A DNA stretch of 14,295 nucleotides from contig DNHA01000015.1 of NCBI GenBank assembly GCA_003486025.1, positions 8,821 through 23,115 of the forward strand, in the 5' to 3' direction. Positions 1-7,293 of the stretch are shown in pieces. The notes under the pieces were generated by a model. That model was given only the letters and a program-made list of their open reading frames with translations. It was not told the DNA's origin and made no database searches. Source of the DNA: Micrococcaceae bacterium (GTDB taxonomy: Bacteria > Actinomycetota > Actinomycetes > Actinomycetales > Micrococcaceae). Both the position numbers and the translations under genes were made by a program. Each line of letters begins with the position of its first letter. The stretch's first letter is position 1.

Positions 1-1
1 C

Positions 2-625
2 ACTATTTTGTTCAAGGCACACCCCTCGGCCAGTGCCACCTCGGCGGCACGGTTGCGGGCGCGGGCGTTGGATCTGCAACTGGACTTCCATCTTCTGGAC
101 ACCGATCATCTAGCAGAAACTGTCATTCTCGCCGCGCAACCGCAGCTGGTGATCTCTTGCTTCTCTACCGCGCTAGTAACCGCAAAGTACGTGCTCGGCA
201 CTCAGGTGCACGCGGTGGGGACCGCCAAAATGCTGCAGTTACTGGCCCCGTATGAAAATTCGAACCGAATCCCGCTGTCGATCATCCACGGTCTCTTTGT
301 ACAGGATCTGTCGGTGCCTGCGCGGGCTGGAAACATCGATATGCTCAGCAATCTGCTCGCTGCGGTCTCCTACTGCATGCAGTCAAAGCAGCTTCCGCAG
401 CTGCGCGAGACGGCCGAACAGTTTCTTTCCGAACACTACGGTGTGTATTCCGCGCACTTCAAACGTCGGCGCATCACCAAACTTGAACTTCCACCGACTT
501 GGGCCCACCTGCCGGTGCGCCGGTCGGTACCTGCAAAGGTCCGTGGGGCCAGCCGCCATGTGCTGCGCCGCGGTTCTCGGGGCTTGGACAGAATGTCCAA
601 GGTCCTGAACCGGCTGGCAAAATGA
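2..625 (+). CDS. Polysialyltransferase-like glycosyltransferase, C-terminal part (5' end outside window)
   Basis: The reading frame is open from the first complete codon, so the N-terminus lies outside the window; 207 residues remain. It resembles bacterial alpha-2,8-polysialyltransferase-type glycosyltransferases (NeuS-like), which transfer sugars from nucleotide donors onto a surface glycan at the cytoplasmic face of the membrane. Seen directly: an HP motif in FKAHPSA at the start, a serine/threonine pair in VISCFSTALVTAK in the middle, and PYENSNRIP after it. HP and S-S/T motifs are the known nucleotide-binding signatures of this family. The C-terminal 60 residues are strongly basic (Arg/Lys-rich), suited to membrane association. 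The stop overlaps the next start (ATGA), so translation is probably coupled. The true acceptor sugar cannot be read; sialic acid is only one option. The TTG at position 8 is internal, not a start. Confidence 0.72.
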   Translation, partial: TILFKAHPSASATSAARLRARALDLQLDFHLLDTDHLAETVILAAQPQLVISCFSTALVTAKYVLGTQVHAVGTAKMLQLLAPYENSNRIPLSIIHGLFVQDLSVPARAGNIDMLSNLLAAVSYCMQSKQLPQLRETAEQFLSEHYGVYSAHFKRRRITKLELPPTWAHLPVRRSVPAKVRGASRHVLRRGSRGLDRMSKVLNRLAK

Positions 626-1647
626 ACGATACGATGATGAAAATTTCCCAGCCCGAATCCCAAGAAGTGCCACGGCCGCGCTTTGGCGCTGCCCATGCAT
701 GGGTTGAGTCTCCCCTGCAATTGCTGTCCGCCGTGGAAACCCATGCAGCAGGTCTGCTCGGCAACGAGGTCTACGTCATTCCGAGGCGGGGAATGCCCTT
801 GGAAGCAACTACCAAGGCACTGCTGAAGAATTCGCCAGCCGGATTACATTTCATGCCCGCAGCCAAACGTCCGCCGCAACCGAACTCTTCACGTGAGCGT
901 TACGTCACGGGCGATGCTTATTCTGGCCGGATCCAGCGCACCCTGCTTACCGGGGTTAAAGCCAAGGAAATTGTCATTATCGATGACGGTCTGGCCACCC
1001 TGGCACTGATTCGTCAGTTGGTCAGCGCAGAGCCGACGCCATTGATTCGCGCGCGAGCCAAGAATACTCCCGCACGCCACGCACTGGGATTAGCTATGTG
1101 GCACCGGCTTCGCAGTTTGGCCAGAGAAGGGCGATTGCTGGTCGTCTCCGCTTTGCAGGTTGATGCCCAGCTTAAAAATCGGATGGAAGAGTTGGGGATT
1201 AAGTTCGCCCAGCATCGCTTTGAATGGTTGGCCACCCAGCCCGTCGCCGAACGCTTCACAGAACCGACGCTGCTGATCGGTTCGGCCATGGCCGCCGATA
1301 AAATTATCCATGCCGAACCCTATCTCCAGTGGATTCGCTCCATTGCGGCGGAAGGCCCGGTCGCTTATTTTCCGCATCGACGCGAAACTGAGCAAATACT
1401 CTCCGAACTCCGGCAGATGCCCAATGTCATTCTGAAGCAGCACACCATTCCCATCGAGATGCGTTTACGGGACTTACGCCCGGGACAAGAGATCAGAGCC
1501 CTGCCGTCGACAGTTATTCCTTCCTTGCGTTTATTGCTCGGCAATGAAGCTCGTAGTCTCTACGCGCAGCCGGTCCCAGATCACTGGTGGACATCCGATA
1601 CCTCGCAAGATCTCCGTGACCACTTGTCCAGTTCGTTGAAGGTGTGA
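622..1647 (+). CDS. Putative glycosyltransferase with DDG motif, surface glycan cluster
   Basis: This 341-residue protein has no signal peptide or membrane segment. I chose ATG 622 because it overlaps the upstream stop as ATGA; the frame is open further upstream to 499, but that part lies inside the previous gene. Seen: WVESPLQLLSAVE near residues 28-39, IDDGLATL with DDG at 121-123, FPHRRE at 250-255 and ALPSTVIPSL at 293-302. The order acidic-acidic-Gly, then His-Pro-like, then Ser-Thr matches the three motifs known from NeuS/Lst-type sialyltransferases, except that HP is replaced by HR here. I infer a GT-B-fold glycosyltransferase working with its two neighbours on one polysaccharide. The sugar donor is unknown. 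It could also be an inactive partner subunit, given the altered HP motif. Its stop overlaps the next start (GTGA). Confidence 0.65.
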   Translation: MNDTMMKISQPESQEVPRPRFGAAHAWVESPLQLLSAVETHAAGLLGNEVYVIPRRGMPLEATTKALLKNSPAGLHFMPAAKRPPQPNSSRERYVTGDAYSGRIQRTLLTGVKAKEIVIIDDGLATLALIRQLVSAEPTPLIRARAKNTPARHALGLAMWHRLRSLAREGRLLVVSALQVDAQLKNRMEELGIKFAQHRFEWLATQPVAERFTEPTLLIGSAMAADKIIHAEPYLQWIRSIAAEGPVAYFPHRRETEQILSELRQMPNVILKQHTIPIEMRLRDLRPGQEIRALPSTVIPSLRLLLGNEARSLYAQPVPDHWWTSDTSQDLRDHLSSSLKV

Positions 1648-2888
1648 TCAGAGCTGTGAAACCAGCCGTTTTAGCTGTTGCGGATTCAGATTCTTACCTG
1701 AAGCTCGCCACCACCTTCCTGCACCGCCTTGGTCCTGGGTGGGATCGACGTGTTGTCTTGGCCCGCACCCCGGTAATGCCTACCGACGAACAGATCCTGG
1801 CTGCCTTCGAAGGCACCGATCTAGACCCTGAAGATCTAGAAGTGCTGGCGTTAAACCAGTTCAACTCGCAATCTATTGGTGAAGACCTAATCTTCGCCGC
1901 CGCGACGGGTCCGGTTGTTGCGGAGTTATACGCTCGAATCCTGCGAACCGAGCCGGTAGATAATCGGCGCACCGCACTTATATCTGCACTTCCAGGAGTT
2001 GCATTCCCGGCGACACGCAAGGGTTGGAACTACCGCCGTCCCGGCGACGGTTTCATCTGCCATTCGCATGCAGAGGCTCGTGACTTTTCCTTCATGAACC
2101 TTGATGATGATGGACATCAGCCCACCATCATGGTCAGCAAACTTCCCTTTCTGCGTTCCACCGGCTTCCCGACGCAAGTTCCGGGACCCATCAAACGCCT
2201 AGTTTTCGCACCGCAGGCGAAGGTACCTGTTGGCAAAGAAGAACGAGAACAGATCCTCATCTCGCTCGAGCGCGCCGCCAGGCTTAACCCCGGGCTAGAG
2301 GTTCTGGTCAAACTCCGCGCGCGAGCCGGAGAACCACAAACACACCTCGAGGCATATCCCTACGATTTGCTCTTTGGGCAGCTTGTACGCGCGGGCAGGC
2401 TAGGTAAAGTCACACATCTGCAATTTGTCACCGGCAGTATGGCCGAAGCCCTGAGCAAGCAAAGCGCGCTGGTGACGGTCTCTTCGACGGCCGCTCTCGA
2501 GTCTCTCGATCGCGGCTTACCAACCATGGTTCTTTCGGACTTCGGGGTCAACGCCGAAATGATCAACGTTGTATTTGAGAGTTCTGGGTTGCTTGGAACC
2601 TTGGATGACCTCGAAAATTTGAACTTTGCTCCAGCGAACAAACCATGGCTACGCGAAAACTATTTTCACCGCGTGGACAACACTTTTAATGAGTCGTTGA
2701 TGATCCTGGCACAACGAGCGCGCGACGGTCAGCTGAAAACAGATCCCGAAGTACTGGCGTCAATTAAGCATCAGCCCCTGCGTCAACGCGTACGCACGGC
2801 GCTTCCGACACCCCTGCTGAAGGTTCTCCTAAAAATTCGCAGACAACTGCGGGTATCCCAGCAATCGAGCACTAGATCATTGTCATGA
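1644..2888 (+). CDS. DUF6716-like putative glycosyltransferase
   Basis: A 414-residue cytosolic protein starting at GTG 1644, which overlaps the upstream stop as GTGA; GTG 1656 is a possible alternative. The N-terminus VLAVADSDSYLK (residues 9-20) is what I recall as the opening of the DUF6716 putative glycosyltransferases of actinobacteria. Further features are GDGFICHSHAEARDF (134-148), a probable second-domain start at KRLVFAPQAKVPV (184-196), and VTVSSTAALESLDRGLPTMV (278-297). The last is a Ser-Ser-Thr loop followed by a helix and G-x-P, as in nucleotide-sugar-binding lobes of GT-B enzymes. The C-terminal 40 residues are basic, which suggests contact with the membrane. It is the last gene of the three-gene overlapping set, so it is likely co-translated with the two upstream transferases and acts on the same surface glycan. 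The exact linkage cannot be told from the sequence. Confidence 0.65.
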   Translation: MIRAVKPAVLAVADSDSYLKLATTFLHRLGPGWDRRVVLARTPVMPTDEQILAAFEGTDLDPEDLEVLALNQFNSQSIGEDLIFAAATGPVVAELYARILRTEPVDNRRTALISALPGVAFPATRKGWNYRRPGDGFICHSHAEARDFSFMNLDDDGHQPTIMVSKLPFLRSTGFPTQVPGPIKRLVFAPQAKVPVGKEEREQILISLERAARLNPGLEVLVKLRARAGEPQTHLEAYPYDLLFGQLVRAGRLGKVTHLQFVTGSMAEALSKQSALVTVSSTAALESLDRGLPTMVLSDFGVNAEMINVVFESSGLLGTLDDLENLNFAPANKPWLRENYFHRVDNTFNESLMILAQRARDGQLKTDPEVLASIKHQPLRQRVRTALPTPLLKVLLKIRRQLRVSQQSSTRSLS

Positions 2889-3182
2889 GTTACCTAACTT
2901 ACGATACTTACCAGTGCTTTGAGCCGAATCTGCGATACATGTAATGTGCTAATCATAATTTACTAGTGTACAAAGTAACCCCTTAGCGTGTGCCCACTGT
3001 CCGCAACAGCGTCCCCCAAAGAACAGCTATTCTTTCGCGGCCTGCGACATCTGCGGTGATTACTAGCACTTTGGGAATCTTTCTTGACCAAAAGGTCTTA
3101 AGATCATTAAGGGCCCATTAATAGACTGTGCTTTCGCGCGGCCATTTTGCCCACAGCTTTGTATATTTCTTTAGGAGTTCAT
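2889..3182. other. Intergenic region carrying the ino1 upstream region
   Basis: About 290 bases without a convincing gene. No strong terminator follows the glycosyltransferase genes; the only nearby stem is AAAGAA/TTCTTT (3018-3023 with 3030-3035, 6-base loop), which is weak. The 3' part is AT-richer and should hold the ino1 promoter. An imperfect inverted repeat GACC-AAAA-GGTC lies at 3086-3097, with partly symmetric flanks (TCTT before, TTAAGA after). It could be an operator, but it is too short to insist on. Confidence 0.5.
3084..3127 (+). promoter_or_regulatory. Candidate ino1 promoter region
   Basis: TTGACC at 3084-3089 is a good -35 match. CATTAA at 3105-3110 (15-base spacer) could be its -10. 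Alternatively, TTAAGA at 3098-3103 could pair with TAGACT at 3122-3127 (18-base spacer). I cannot decide between them, and the call rests only on hexamer similarity and position upstream of ino1. Confidence 0.25.
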
Positions 3183-4268
3183 GTGTCGGCGAACCCGATT
3201 CGCGTTGCCATTGTTGGCGTGGGCAACTGCGCTACATCCCTTATCCAAGGTGTCGAGTACTACCGAAGTGCCGACGAAAATGCCTCCATCCCGGGTCTGA
3301 TGCATGTCCGATTCGGCGAATACCACGTAGGTGACGTGGAGTTCGTAGCGGCATTCGATGTTGACGCTAAGAAGGTCGGTCTCGACCTATCTGAAGCAAT
3401 CCTCGCCAGCGAGAACAACACCATCAAAATCGCAGACGTGCCAAACACCGGTGTGACCGTGCTGCGCGGCCACACCATGGATGGTCTGGGCAAGTACTAC
3501 CGCGAGACCATTGAGGAATCCACCGCCGAGCCTGTCGACGTCGTCCAGACGTTGAAGGACAACAAGGTAGACGTCATGGTCTGCTACCTGCCAGTGGGTT
3601 CCGAAGCTGCCGCGAAATTCTACGCACAGTGCGCCATCGACGCTGGCGTGGGATTTGTCAACGCCTTGCCTGTCTTCATTGCCGGTACCCCAGAGTGGGC
3701 TCAGAAATTCACCGATGCACGCGTGCCAATCGTCGGCGACGACATCAAGTCGCAGATTGGCGCCACTATCACGCACCGCGTGATGGCAAAGCTTTTCGAG
3801 GACCGCGGCGTGGTGCTTGACCGCACCTACCAGCTTAACGTCGGTGGCAACATGGACTTCAAGAACATGCTCGAGCGCGAGCGCCTTGAATCCAAGAAGA
3901 TCTCCAAGACTCAAGCCGTCACCTCGAACACCTCTGCCAAGCTCACCGCAGACGATGTTCACATCGGCCCAAGTGACTACGTGGCCTGGCTGGATGACCG
4001 CAAGTGGGCGTTTGTCCGCCTCGAGGGCCGCAACTTCGGCGACGCTCCAGTGAACCTGGAATACAAGTTGGAAGTTTGGGACTCACCAAACTCCGCCGGC
4101 GTCATCATTGATGCTGTCCGCGCAGCCAAGATCGCGCTTGACCGCGGTATCGGTGGACCAATCCTGTCGGCGTCGAGCTACTTCATGAAGTCACCACCGG
4201 AGCAGTACGACGACGAAACTGCGCGCCAGAAGGTTGAAGCCTTCATTCGCGGCGACGTAGAGCGCTAA
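3183..4268 (+). CDS. ino1: Inositol-3-phosphate synthase
   Basis: This NAD-dependent cytosolic enzyme converts glucose 6-phosphate to 1L-myo-inositol 1-phosphate. That is the first step toward phosphatidylinositol and mycothiol in actinobacteria. The 361-residue length fits the short actinobacterial form. Seen: Rossmann nucleotide-binding loop [13 protein letters not shown] (residues 8-20), VCYLPVGSE (133-141), [14 protein letters not shown] (185-198), [12 protein letters not shown] (218-229) and [13 protein letters not shown] (301-313), all hallmark blocks of the family. I chose GTG 3183 because AGGAG at 3173-3177 sits five bases before it; an open extension back to TTG 3147 lacks such a site. 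The ATG at 3181 is in another frame. The gene stands alone with its own terminator. Its mycothiol link fits loosely with the thioredoxin genes downstream in the window. Confidence 0.96.
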   Translation: MSANPIRVAIVGVGNCATSLIQGVEYYRSADENASIPGLMHVRFGEYHVGDVEFVAAFDVDAKKVGLDLSEAILASENNTIKIADVPNTGVTVLRGHTMDGLGKYYRETIEESTAEPVDVVQTLKDNKVDVMVCYLPVGSEAAAKFYAQCAIDAGVGFVNALPVFIAGTPEWAQKFTDARVPIVGDDIKSQIGATITHRVMAKLFEDRGVVLDRTYQLNVGGNMDFKNMLERERLESKKISKTQAVTSNTSAKLTADDVHIGPSDYVAWLDDRKWAFVRLEGRNFGDAPVNLEYKLEVWDSPNSAGVIIDAVRAAKIALDRGIGGPILSASSYFMKSPPEQYDDETARQKVEAFIRGDVER

Positions 4269-4297
4269 ATTTTATGGTTTAGTTCTGCGCTAGCTTA

Positions 4298-4338
4298 AGC
4301 AGGGTTTGGAAATTCTGGATTTCCGAACCCTGCTTTTT
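4298..4338 (+). terminator. Rho-independent terminator of ino1
   Basis: A 16-bp stem (4298-4313 with 4319-4334, a single T-G wobble inside) and a 5-base loop TCTGG are followed directly by a T run (4334-4338). It sits 30 bases after the ino1 stop. This is a textbook intrinsic terminator on the plus strand. Confidence 0.93.
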
Positions 4339-4363
4339 GTTTTCTGCACCAAGACGCGGAGAA

Positions 4364-4389
4364 GCCCGCCGGCTGAAAGGCCGGCGGGC
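4364..4389. terminator. GC-rich 10-bp hairpin between convergent genes
   Basis: A perfect 10-bp stem, GCCCGCCGGC (4364-4373) with GCCGGCGGGC (4380-4389), has a loop of TGAAAG. No T run follows on either strand, so this is not a classical terminator. It lies between ino1 (+) and the small minus-strand ORFs, where it may stop or stabilise either transcript. I infer an end-of-transcript role from position only. Confidence 0.5.
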
Positions 4390-4467
4390 CTCTGTGCAAT
4401 TACTTGCGAATTCATTTTCTACCTCTTTTCCAGTGATTCCAATCAACGGTAATGGCGTCGCTTGGAA

Positions 4468-4587
4468 CTACCGGATACGGAAGTACATTTCTGGTGGCAC
4501 ATGGTTAACCAGTTCCCGTTGCCGAAGTTGACGGTTGAACTCAGTGCTGTCCAATGGCTTCGAGTTTTTACCTAAACGCTTTTTCAT
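4468..4587 (-). CDS. Small hypothetical protein, 39 aa (third of a small-ORF set)
   Basis: I do not recognise this protein. It starts MKKRLGKNSKPLDS, is strongly basic, and ends in VPPEMYFRIR. A strong purine-rich ribosome binding site (GGGAGGG) lies about eight bases upstream of ATG 4587, and the start overlaps the previous stop by one base (TAATG), a classical translational-coupling junction. The high Lys/Arg content would suit a nucleic-acid or ribosome partner, but no known ribosomal protein signature is visible. The gene sits at the end of a putative minus-strand transcript that would stop near the GC hairpin at 4364-4389. Support is the start signals and the coupling, not homology. Confidence 0.5.
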   Translation of the reverse strand: MKKRLGKNSKPLDSTEFNRQLRQRELVNHVPPEMYFRIR

Positions 4588-4742
4588 TATTTTTCCCTCC
4601 CTTCTATATGAATCGAAGGGCTGGGAAGGTCTTGGCGCGTGGTTGAAATTGCGCGAGCCTTGAGGCTTTCAGGACCGGCGAAGATGAGTTCCGAGGTCCG
4701 AACAGCCCGTTGGGTGGTGCTGTCAAAAAGTGGAGCAGACAT
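4587..4742 (-). CDS. Small hypothetical protein, 51 aa (second of a small-ORF set)
   Basis: Not recognised. It begins MSAPLFDSTTQRAVRTSELI and ends HIEGREK, with no membrane segment or cysteines. AGGA at 4751-4754 lies eight bases before ATG 4742. That binding site falls inside the right arm of a hairpin (4746-4796), so its translation or transcription may be controlled by RNA folding. The stop overlaps the start of the next small ORF (TAATG). A longer frame on the same strand (4604-5032, 142 aa) overlaps it; I prefer the three small ORFs because each has its own ribosome binding site and two are coupled. Function unknown. Confidence 0.45.
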   Translation of the reverse strand: MSAPLFDSTTQRAVRTSELIFAGPESLKARAISTTRQDLPSPSIHIEGREK

Positions 4743-4745
4743 GAA

Positions 4746-4796
4746 AAAGTTCCTAAGGGAGAATGTCGATTACTGACTGACTGCCTCAGGAACTTT
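4746..4796 (-). promoter_or_regulatory. Possible attenuator or ribosome-site hairpin between small ORFs
   Basis: Read on the minus strand, AAAGTTCCTGAGG (4796-4784) pairs with CCTTAGGAACTTT (4758-4746): 13 bp with one G-U pair and a 25-base loop containing tandem CAGT units. The right arm contains the AGGA binding site of the 51-aa ORF and runs into TTTTT just before its ATG. The structure could terminate transcription after the first small ORF or hide the binding site. Which of the two is inference. Confidence 0.45.
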
Positions 4797-4815
4797 CGAT
4801 TGGATTCGTAGAAGT

Positions 4816-4944
4816 CTAGGAATCCATTTTTCCAGAGGCAGAGGAAACGCCATGGCGCGCGGCATAGCCGAACCAGCGATGCGTAAAGGTCATATTGCCT
4901 GATCGCTTGCCGCCATCGTTCCAAATAACTGAATTTGTAATCAC
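4816..4944 (-). CDS. Small hypothetical protein or leader peptide, 42 aa
   Basis: Not recognised. GTG 4944 is preceded by a near-perfect AGGAGGT (4958-4952) with a seven-base spacer, the best ribosome binding site of this minus-strand set. The product begins VITNSVIWNDGGKRSG and ends SASGKMDS; it is neutral to basic with no membrane segment. A hairpin with a T run follows 20 bases after its stop and precedes the next small ORF, the layout of a leader peptide with an attenuator. There is no run of one amino acid to suggest which signal might be sensed, so the leader idea is tentative. Confidence 0.45.
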   Translation of the reverse strand: MITNSVIWNDGGKRSGNMTFTHRWFGYAARHGVSSASGKMDS

Positions 4945-5177
4945 GTTTCCCACCTCCTAAATATCTGTCCGAATCAATCATGCGTAAGCACGAGATTCTT
5001 TGTGTATTTTCTTTTTGATCCGCAAATCTCATTGAGACTTCCCAATCACAATATCAGCATACATGGAGAATGCAGTGAGTGCCAGTGATGGGCGAAAATT
5101 CTTAAATAAGTTTCATTAAATGCGTTAGGGCCGCCTCGAGCGATGCCCAAAACGACCCCCGCAGCACAGTGCGTGAA
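4945..5177. other. Spacer between pcnA end and small-ORF set
   Basis: About 230 bases, AT-rich in its middle (5030-5125). I see no clear terminator for the upstream minus-strand CCA-adding enzyme, so read-through into the small ORFs is possible. On the minus strand a TATGCTGATATTG stretch (around 5045-5065) could provide a -10 element for the small ORFs, but no convincing -35 accompanies it. Confidence 0.35.
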
Positions 5178-6629
5178 CTACTTATCGTGTTCTCCGGCTT
5201 GAGATTCGGGTTGCTCAGCCCACCAAGCCTGCAGCCGCTCTCCAGCAATATCTTCGCCCAGCGGTCCATCGTCTAGACGCAAGTTCAACAGGAAGTTGTA
5301 AGCACGGCCCACCACTGGCCCTGCCTTGATCCCCAACAGGGACATGATCTGTTCTCCATTGAGGTCTGGCCGAATAGAATTCAGCTCTTCCTGCTCGGTA
5401 ATTTCTGCGATACGAGTCTCTAAATCGTCATATGCGAAACCCAGGCGTTCTGCCTTGCGGCGGTTTCGAGTCGTGACGTCTGAGCGGGTTAACCGATGCA
5501 AACGCTCAAGTAAGTCGCCAGCATCTGTTACGTAGCGGCGTACGGCCGAGTCGGTCCAGCCGGCTTCGCCGTAACCATAGAAGCGCATGTGCAACTCCAC
5601 CAGACGCGCTACTGCTTTGGTCGTGTCCTTGTCGAAGCGAAGAGCGCGCATACGCTGCTTCACCAGCTTGGAGCCGACCATGTCATGGTGGCGGAAAGAC
5701 ACCGCTCCATTGGACTCAAATTTTCGCGTTGCAGGCTTTCCGACATCATGCATCAGGGCCGCAAAGCGCAATATGAAATCCGGTCCCGGGACCGCACCAT
5801 CGCTCTCGGTCTCATGTCCCATTGCTTGTTCGAGCACCGTCAATGAATGCTGATAGACATCTTTGTGCCGATGATGTTCGTCGATTTCTAAACGCAAAGC
5901 CGATACCTCGGGCAATACTTTGTCGGCCAGACCGGAGTCGACCAATAAATCTATCCCAGCTCGAGGGTCCGCGCCGTTGATCAGCTTGACCAATTCATCG
6001 CGCACCCGTTCGGCAGAAATAATATTAATGCGCTCGGTCATCTCGGCCATCGCTTGGCGTACCTCTGGCGAAACTTCGATGCGAAGTTGAGAAGCAAAGC
6101 GCGCAGCGCGCATCATTCTTAGTGGATCATCGGAAAACGAGATATCCGGCGATCCTGGAGTGCGGATGAGTCCTTCACGTAGTGAATCAACCCCGTCAAA
6201 AGGATCCACCAATTCCAAATCGGGCAGTCGCAAGGCCATTGCATTCATGGTGAAGTCCCGGCGGAAGAGATCATCACGGAGATTGTCGCCAAAAGCGACA
6301 ATGGGCTTACGCGAATCCTTGTCATAGGCATCTGCGCGATAGGTCGTGACCTCTAAGGTAAAACCGTCTTTTTTGAAGGCAATGGTCCCAAACTCGCGAC
6401 CCACATCCCAGATATTGTCGGCCCAGCCAGAGATCGCTTTGACCGTCTGCTCAGGTGTAGCGCTCGTGGTGAAATCCAGGTCGGGTGAGACACGTCCAAG
6501 AAACAGGTCGCGTACCGGACCACCCACCAAAGAGATCTCAAATCCGGCGCGAACAAAACGGTCGGCTAGTTCGAAAATGACCGAAGGCAGGATCTGGCGC
6601 AAGGCGTCATGAGATGGAAGTGCGTGCAT
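5178..6629 (-). CDS. pcnA: CCA tRNA nucleotidyltransferase
   Basis: This enzyme adds or repairs the 3'-CCA end of tRNAs using CTP and ATP. The 483-residue length matches actinobacterial class II CCA-adding enzymes with a C-terminal HD domain. Seen: head-domain nucleotidyltransferase loop LVGGPVRDLFLGR (residues 34-46), catalytic carboxylates in PDLDF (Asp50 and Asp52), the neck block RRDFTMNAMALRLPD (123-137), ISFSDDPLRMMRAARFAS (163-180), ERVRDEL (207-213) and a HD-domain metal motif MHDVGKPATR (293-302) followed by HH at 314-315. The start has AAGGA about five bases upstream. The gene is divergent from the Nudix gene, as in M. tuberculosis Rv3907c/Rv3908. The symbol pcnA follows actinobacterial usage; cca is the functional name. 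Confidence 0.95.
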   Translation of the reverse strand: MHALPSHDALRQILPSVIFELADRFVRAGFEISLVGGPVRDLFLGRVSPDLDFTTSATPEQTVKAISGWADNIWDVGREFGTIAFKKDGFTLEVTTYRADAYDKDSRKPIVAFGDNLRDDLFRRDFTMNAMALRLPDLELVDPFDGVDSLREGLIRTPGSPDISFSDDPLRMMRAARFASQLRIEVSPEVRQAMAEMTERINIISAERVRDELVKLINGADPRAGIDLLVDSGLADKVLPEVSALRLEIDEHHRHKDVYQHSLTVLEQAMGHETESDGAVPGPDFILRFAALMHDVGKPATRKFESNGAVSFRHHDMVGSKLVKQRMRALRFDKDTTKAVARLVELHMRFYGYGEAGWTDSAVRRYVTDAGDLLERLHRLTRSDVTTRNRRKAERLGFAYDDLETRIAEITEQEELNSIRPDLNGEQIMSLLGIKAGPVVGRAYNFLLNLRLDDGPLGEDIAGERLQAWWAEQPESQAGEHDK

Positions 6630-6753
6630 AGTTCCTTAAGCGTGCCAGATTTCTGATGATCTCGCTTGAAAAATCACCGAAGTTCCTTGCGAGATAGCTC
6701 TCTTGTCCAAGTCGCTAAGGTATAGATCACGAAAAACTCGATAGAGTGGTTGC
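6630..6753. other. Divergent promoter region, pcnA / Nudix
   Basis: These 124 bases separate two divergent genes and must carry both promoters. Plus-strand elements such as TTGTCC (6703-6708) and TATAGA (6721-6726) are present but too close together (12-base spacer) to pair confidently. I could not assign a promoter in either direction. Confidence 0.5.
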
Positions 6754-7293
6754 ATGAACCGTCCGATCCCGTCTGCCCCAAAGCGCACCCCATTGACTGC
6801 GTCAATGGCTTCTGCGCAGGCCTCTGGTGGTCCTCAGGCGCTTCCTACGGTTGAAGAAGTCTCCTCCGGCGGCATAGTTATCGACTTTGATAACCCCGAT
6901 TTTCCGGTGGCAATCATCGCCCGATACAACCGTGGCGGGCGCTTGGAATGGTGCCTGCCCAAGGGTCATCCTGAGGGCGAAGAAACGAACGAAGAAGCGG
7001 CAATCCGGGAGATCGAAGAAGAAACCGGAATTGCCGGTCGCATTCTTGCTCCGCTCGGTTCCGTCGATTATTGGTTCACCGTAACTAACTACCGGGTACA
7101 TAAAACCGTGCACCATTTCCTCCTGGAAGCCACCGGCGGCCGACTCACGATCGAGAATGATCCCGATCATGAAGCCGTTGATGTTGCGTGGATTCCGTTG
7201 AATTCGCTCGGTAAACGCCTTTCCTTCCCTAATGAACGCCGGATCGCAGACCTGGCACGCGAGGTCCTAACGAAGTATGTCTCAGGTTCCTAA
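6754..7293 (+). CDS. Nudix hydrolase
   Basis: A 179-residue cytosolic hydrolase of nucleoside diphosphate-linked substrates. The complete Nudix box is visible at residues 71-93, from GHPEGEE through REIEEETGI, and fits G-x5-E-x7-REUxEExGU with every catalytic position kept. It is preceded by WCLPKG, typical of the fold. By position it corresponds to MutT4 (Rv3908) of M. tuberculosis, next to the CCA-adding enzyme, but the substrate cannot be read. The first 35 residues are low-complexity (Pro, Ala, Ser) and may be disordered; ATG 6805 is a possible later start, since the site before ATG 6754 is weak. The last 17 bases overlap murJ, so the two are probably translated together. Confidence 0.92.
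   Translation: MNRPIPSAPKRTPLTASMASAQASGGPQALPTVEEVSSGGIVIDFDNPDFPVAIIARYNRGGRLEWCLPKGHPEGEETNEEAAIREIEEETGIAGRILAPLGSVDYWFTVTNYRVHKTVHHFLLEATGGRLTIENDPDHEAVDVAWIPLNSLGKRLSFPNERRIADLAREVLTKYVSGS

Noticed and set aside
499..621. 41-residue N-terminal extension of the second glycosyltransferase
   Set aside because: It lies wholly within the upstream gene; the ATGA overlap at 622 gives a natural start.
4293..4415. Fourth minus-strand small ORF beginning at ATG 4415 after GAGGT
   Set aside because: It runs straight through the GC hairpin and the ino1 terminator, so its codons are explained by those structures.
4604..5032. 142-aa minus-strand frame over the small ORFs
   Set aside because: Composition is unlike the neighbouring proteins, its start has only a weak ribosome binding site, and three small ORFs with better start signals explain the same stretch.
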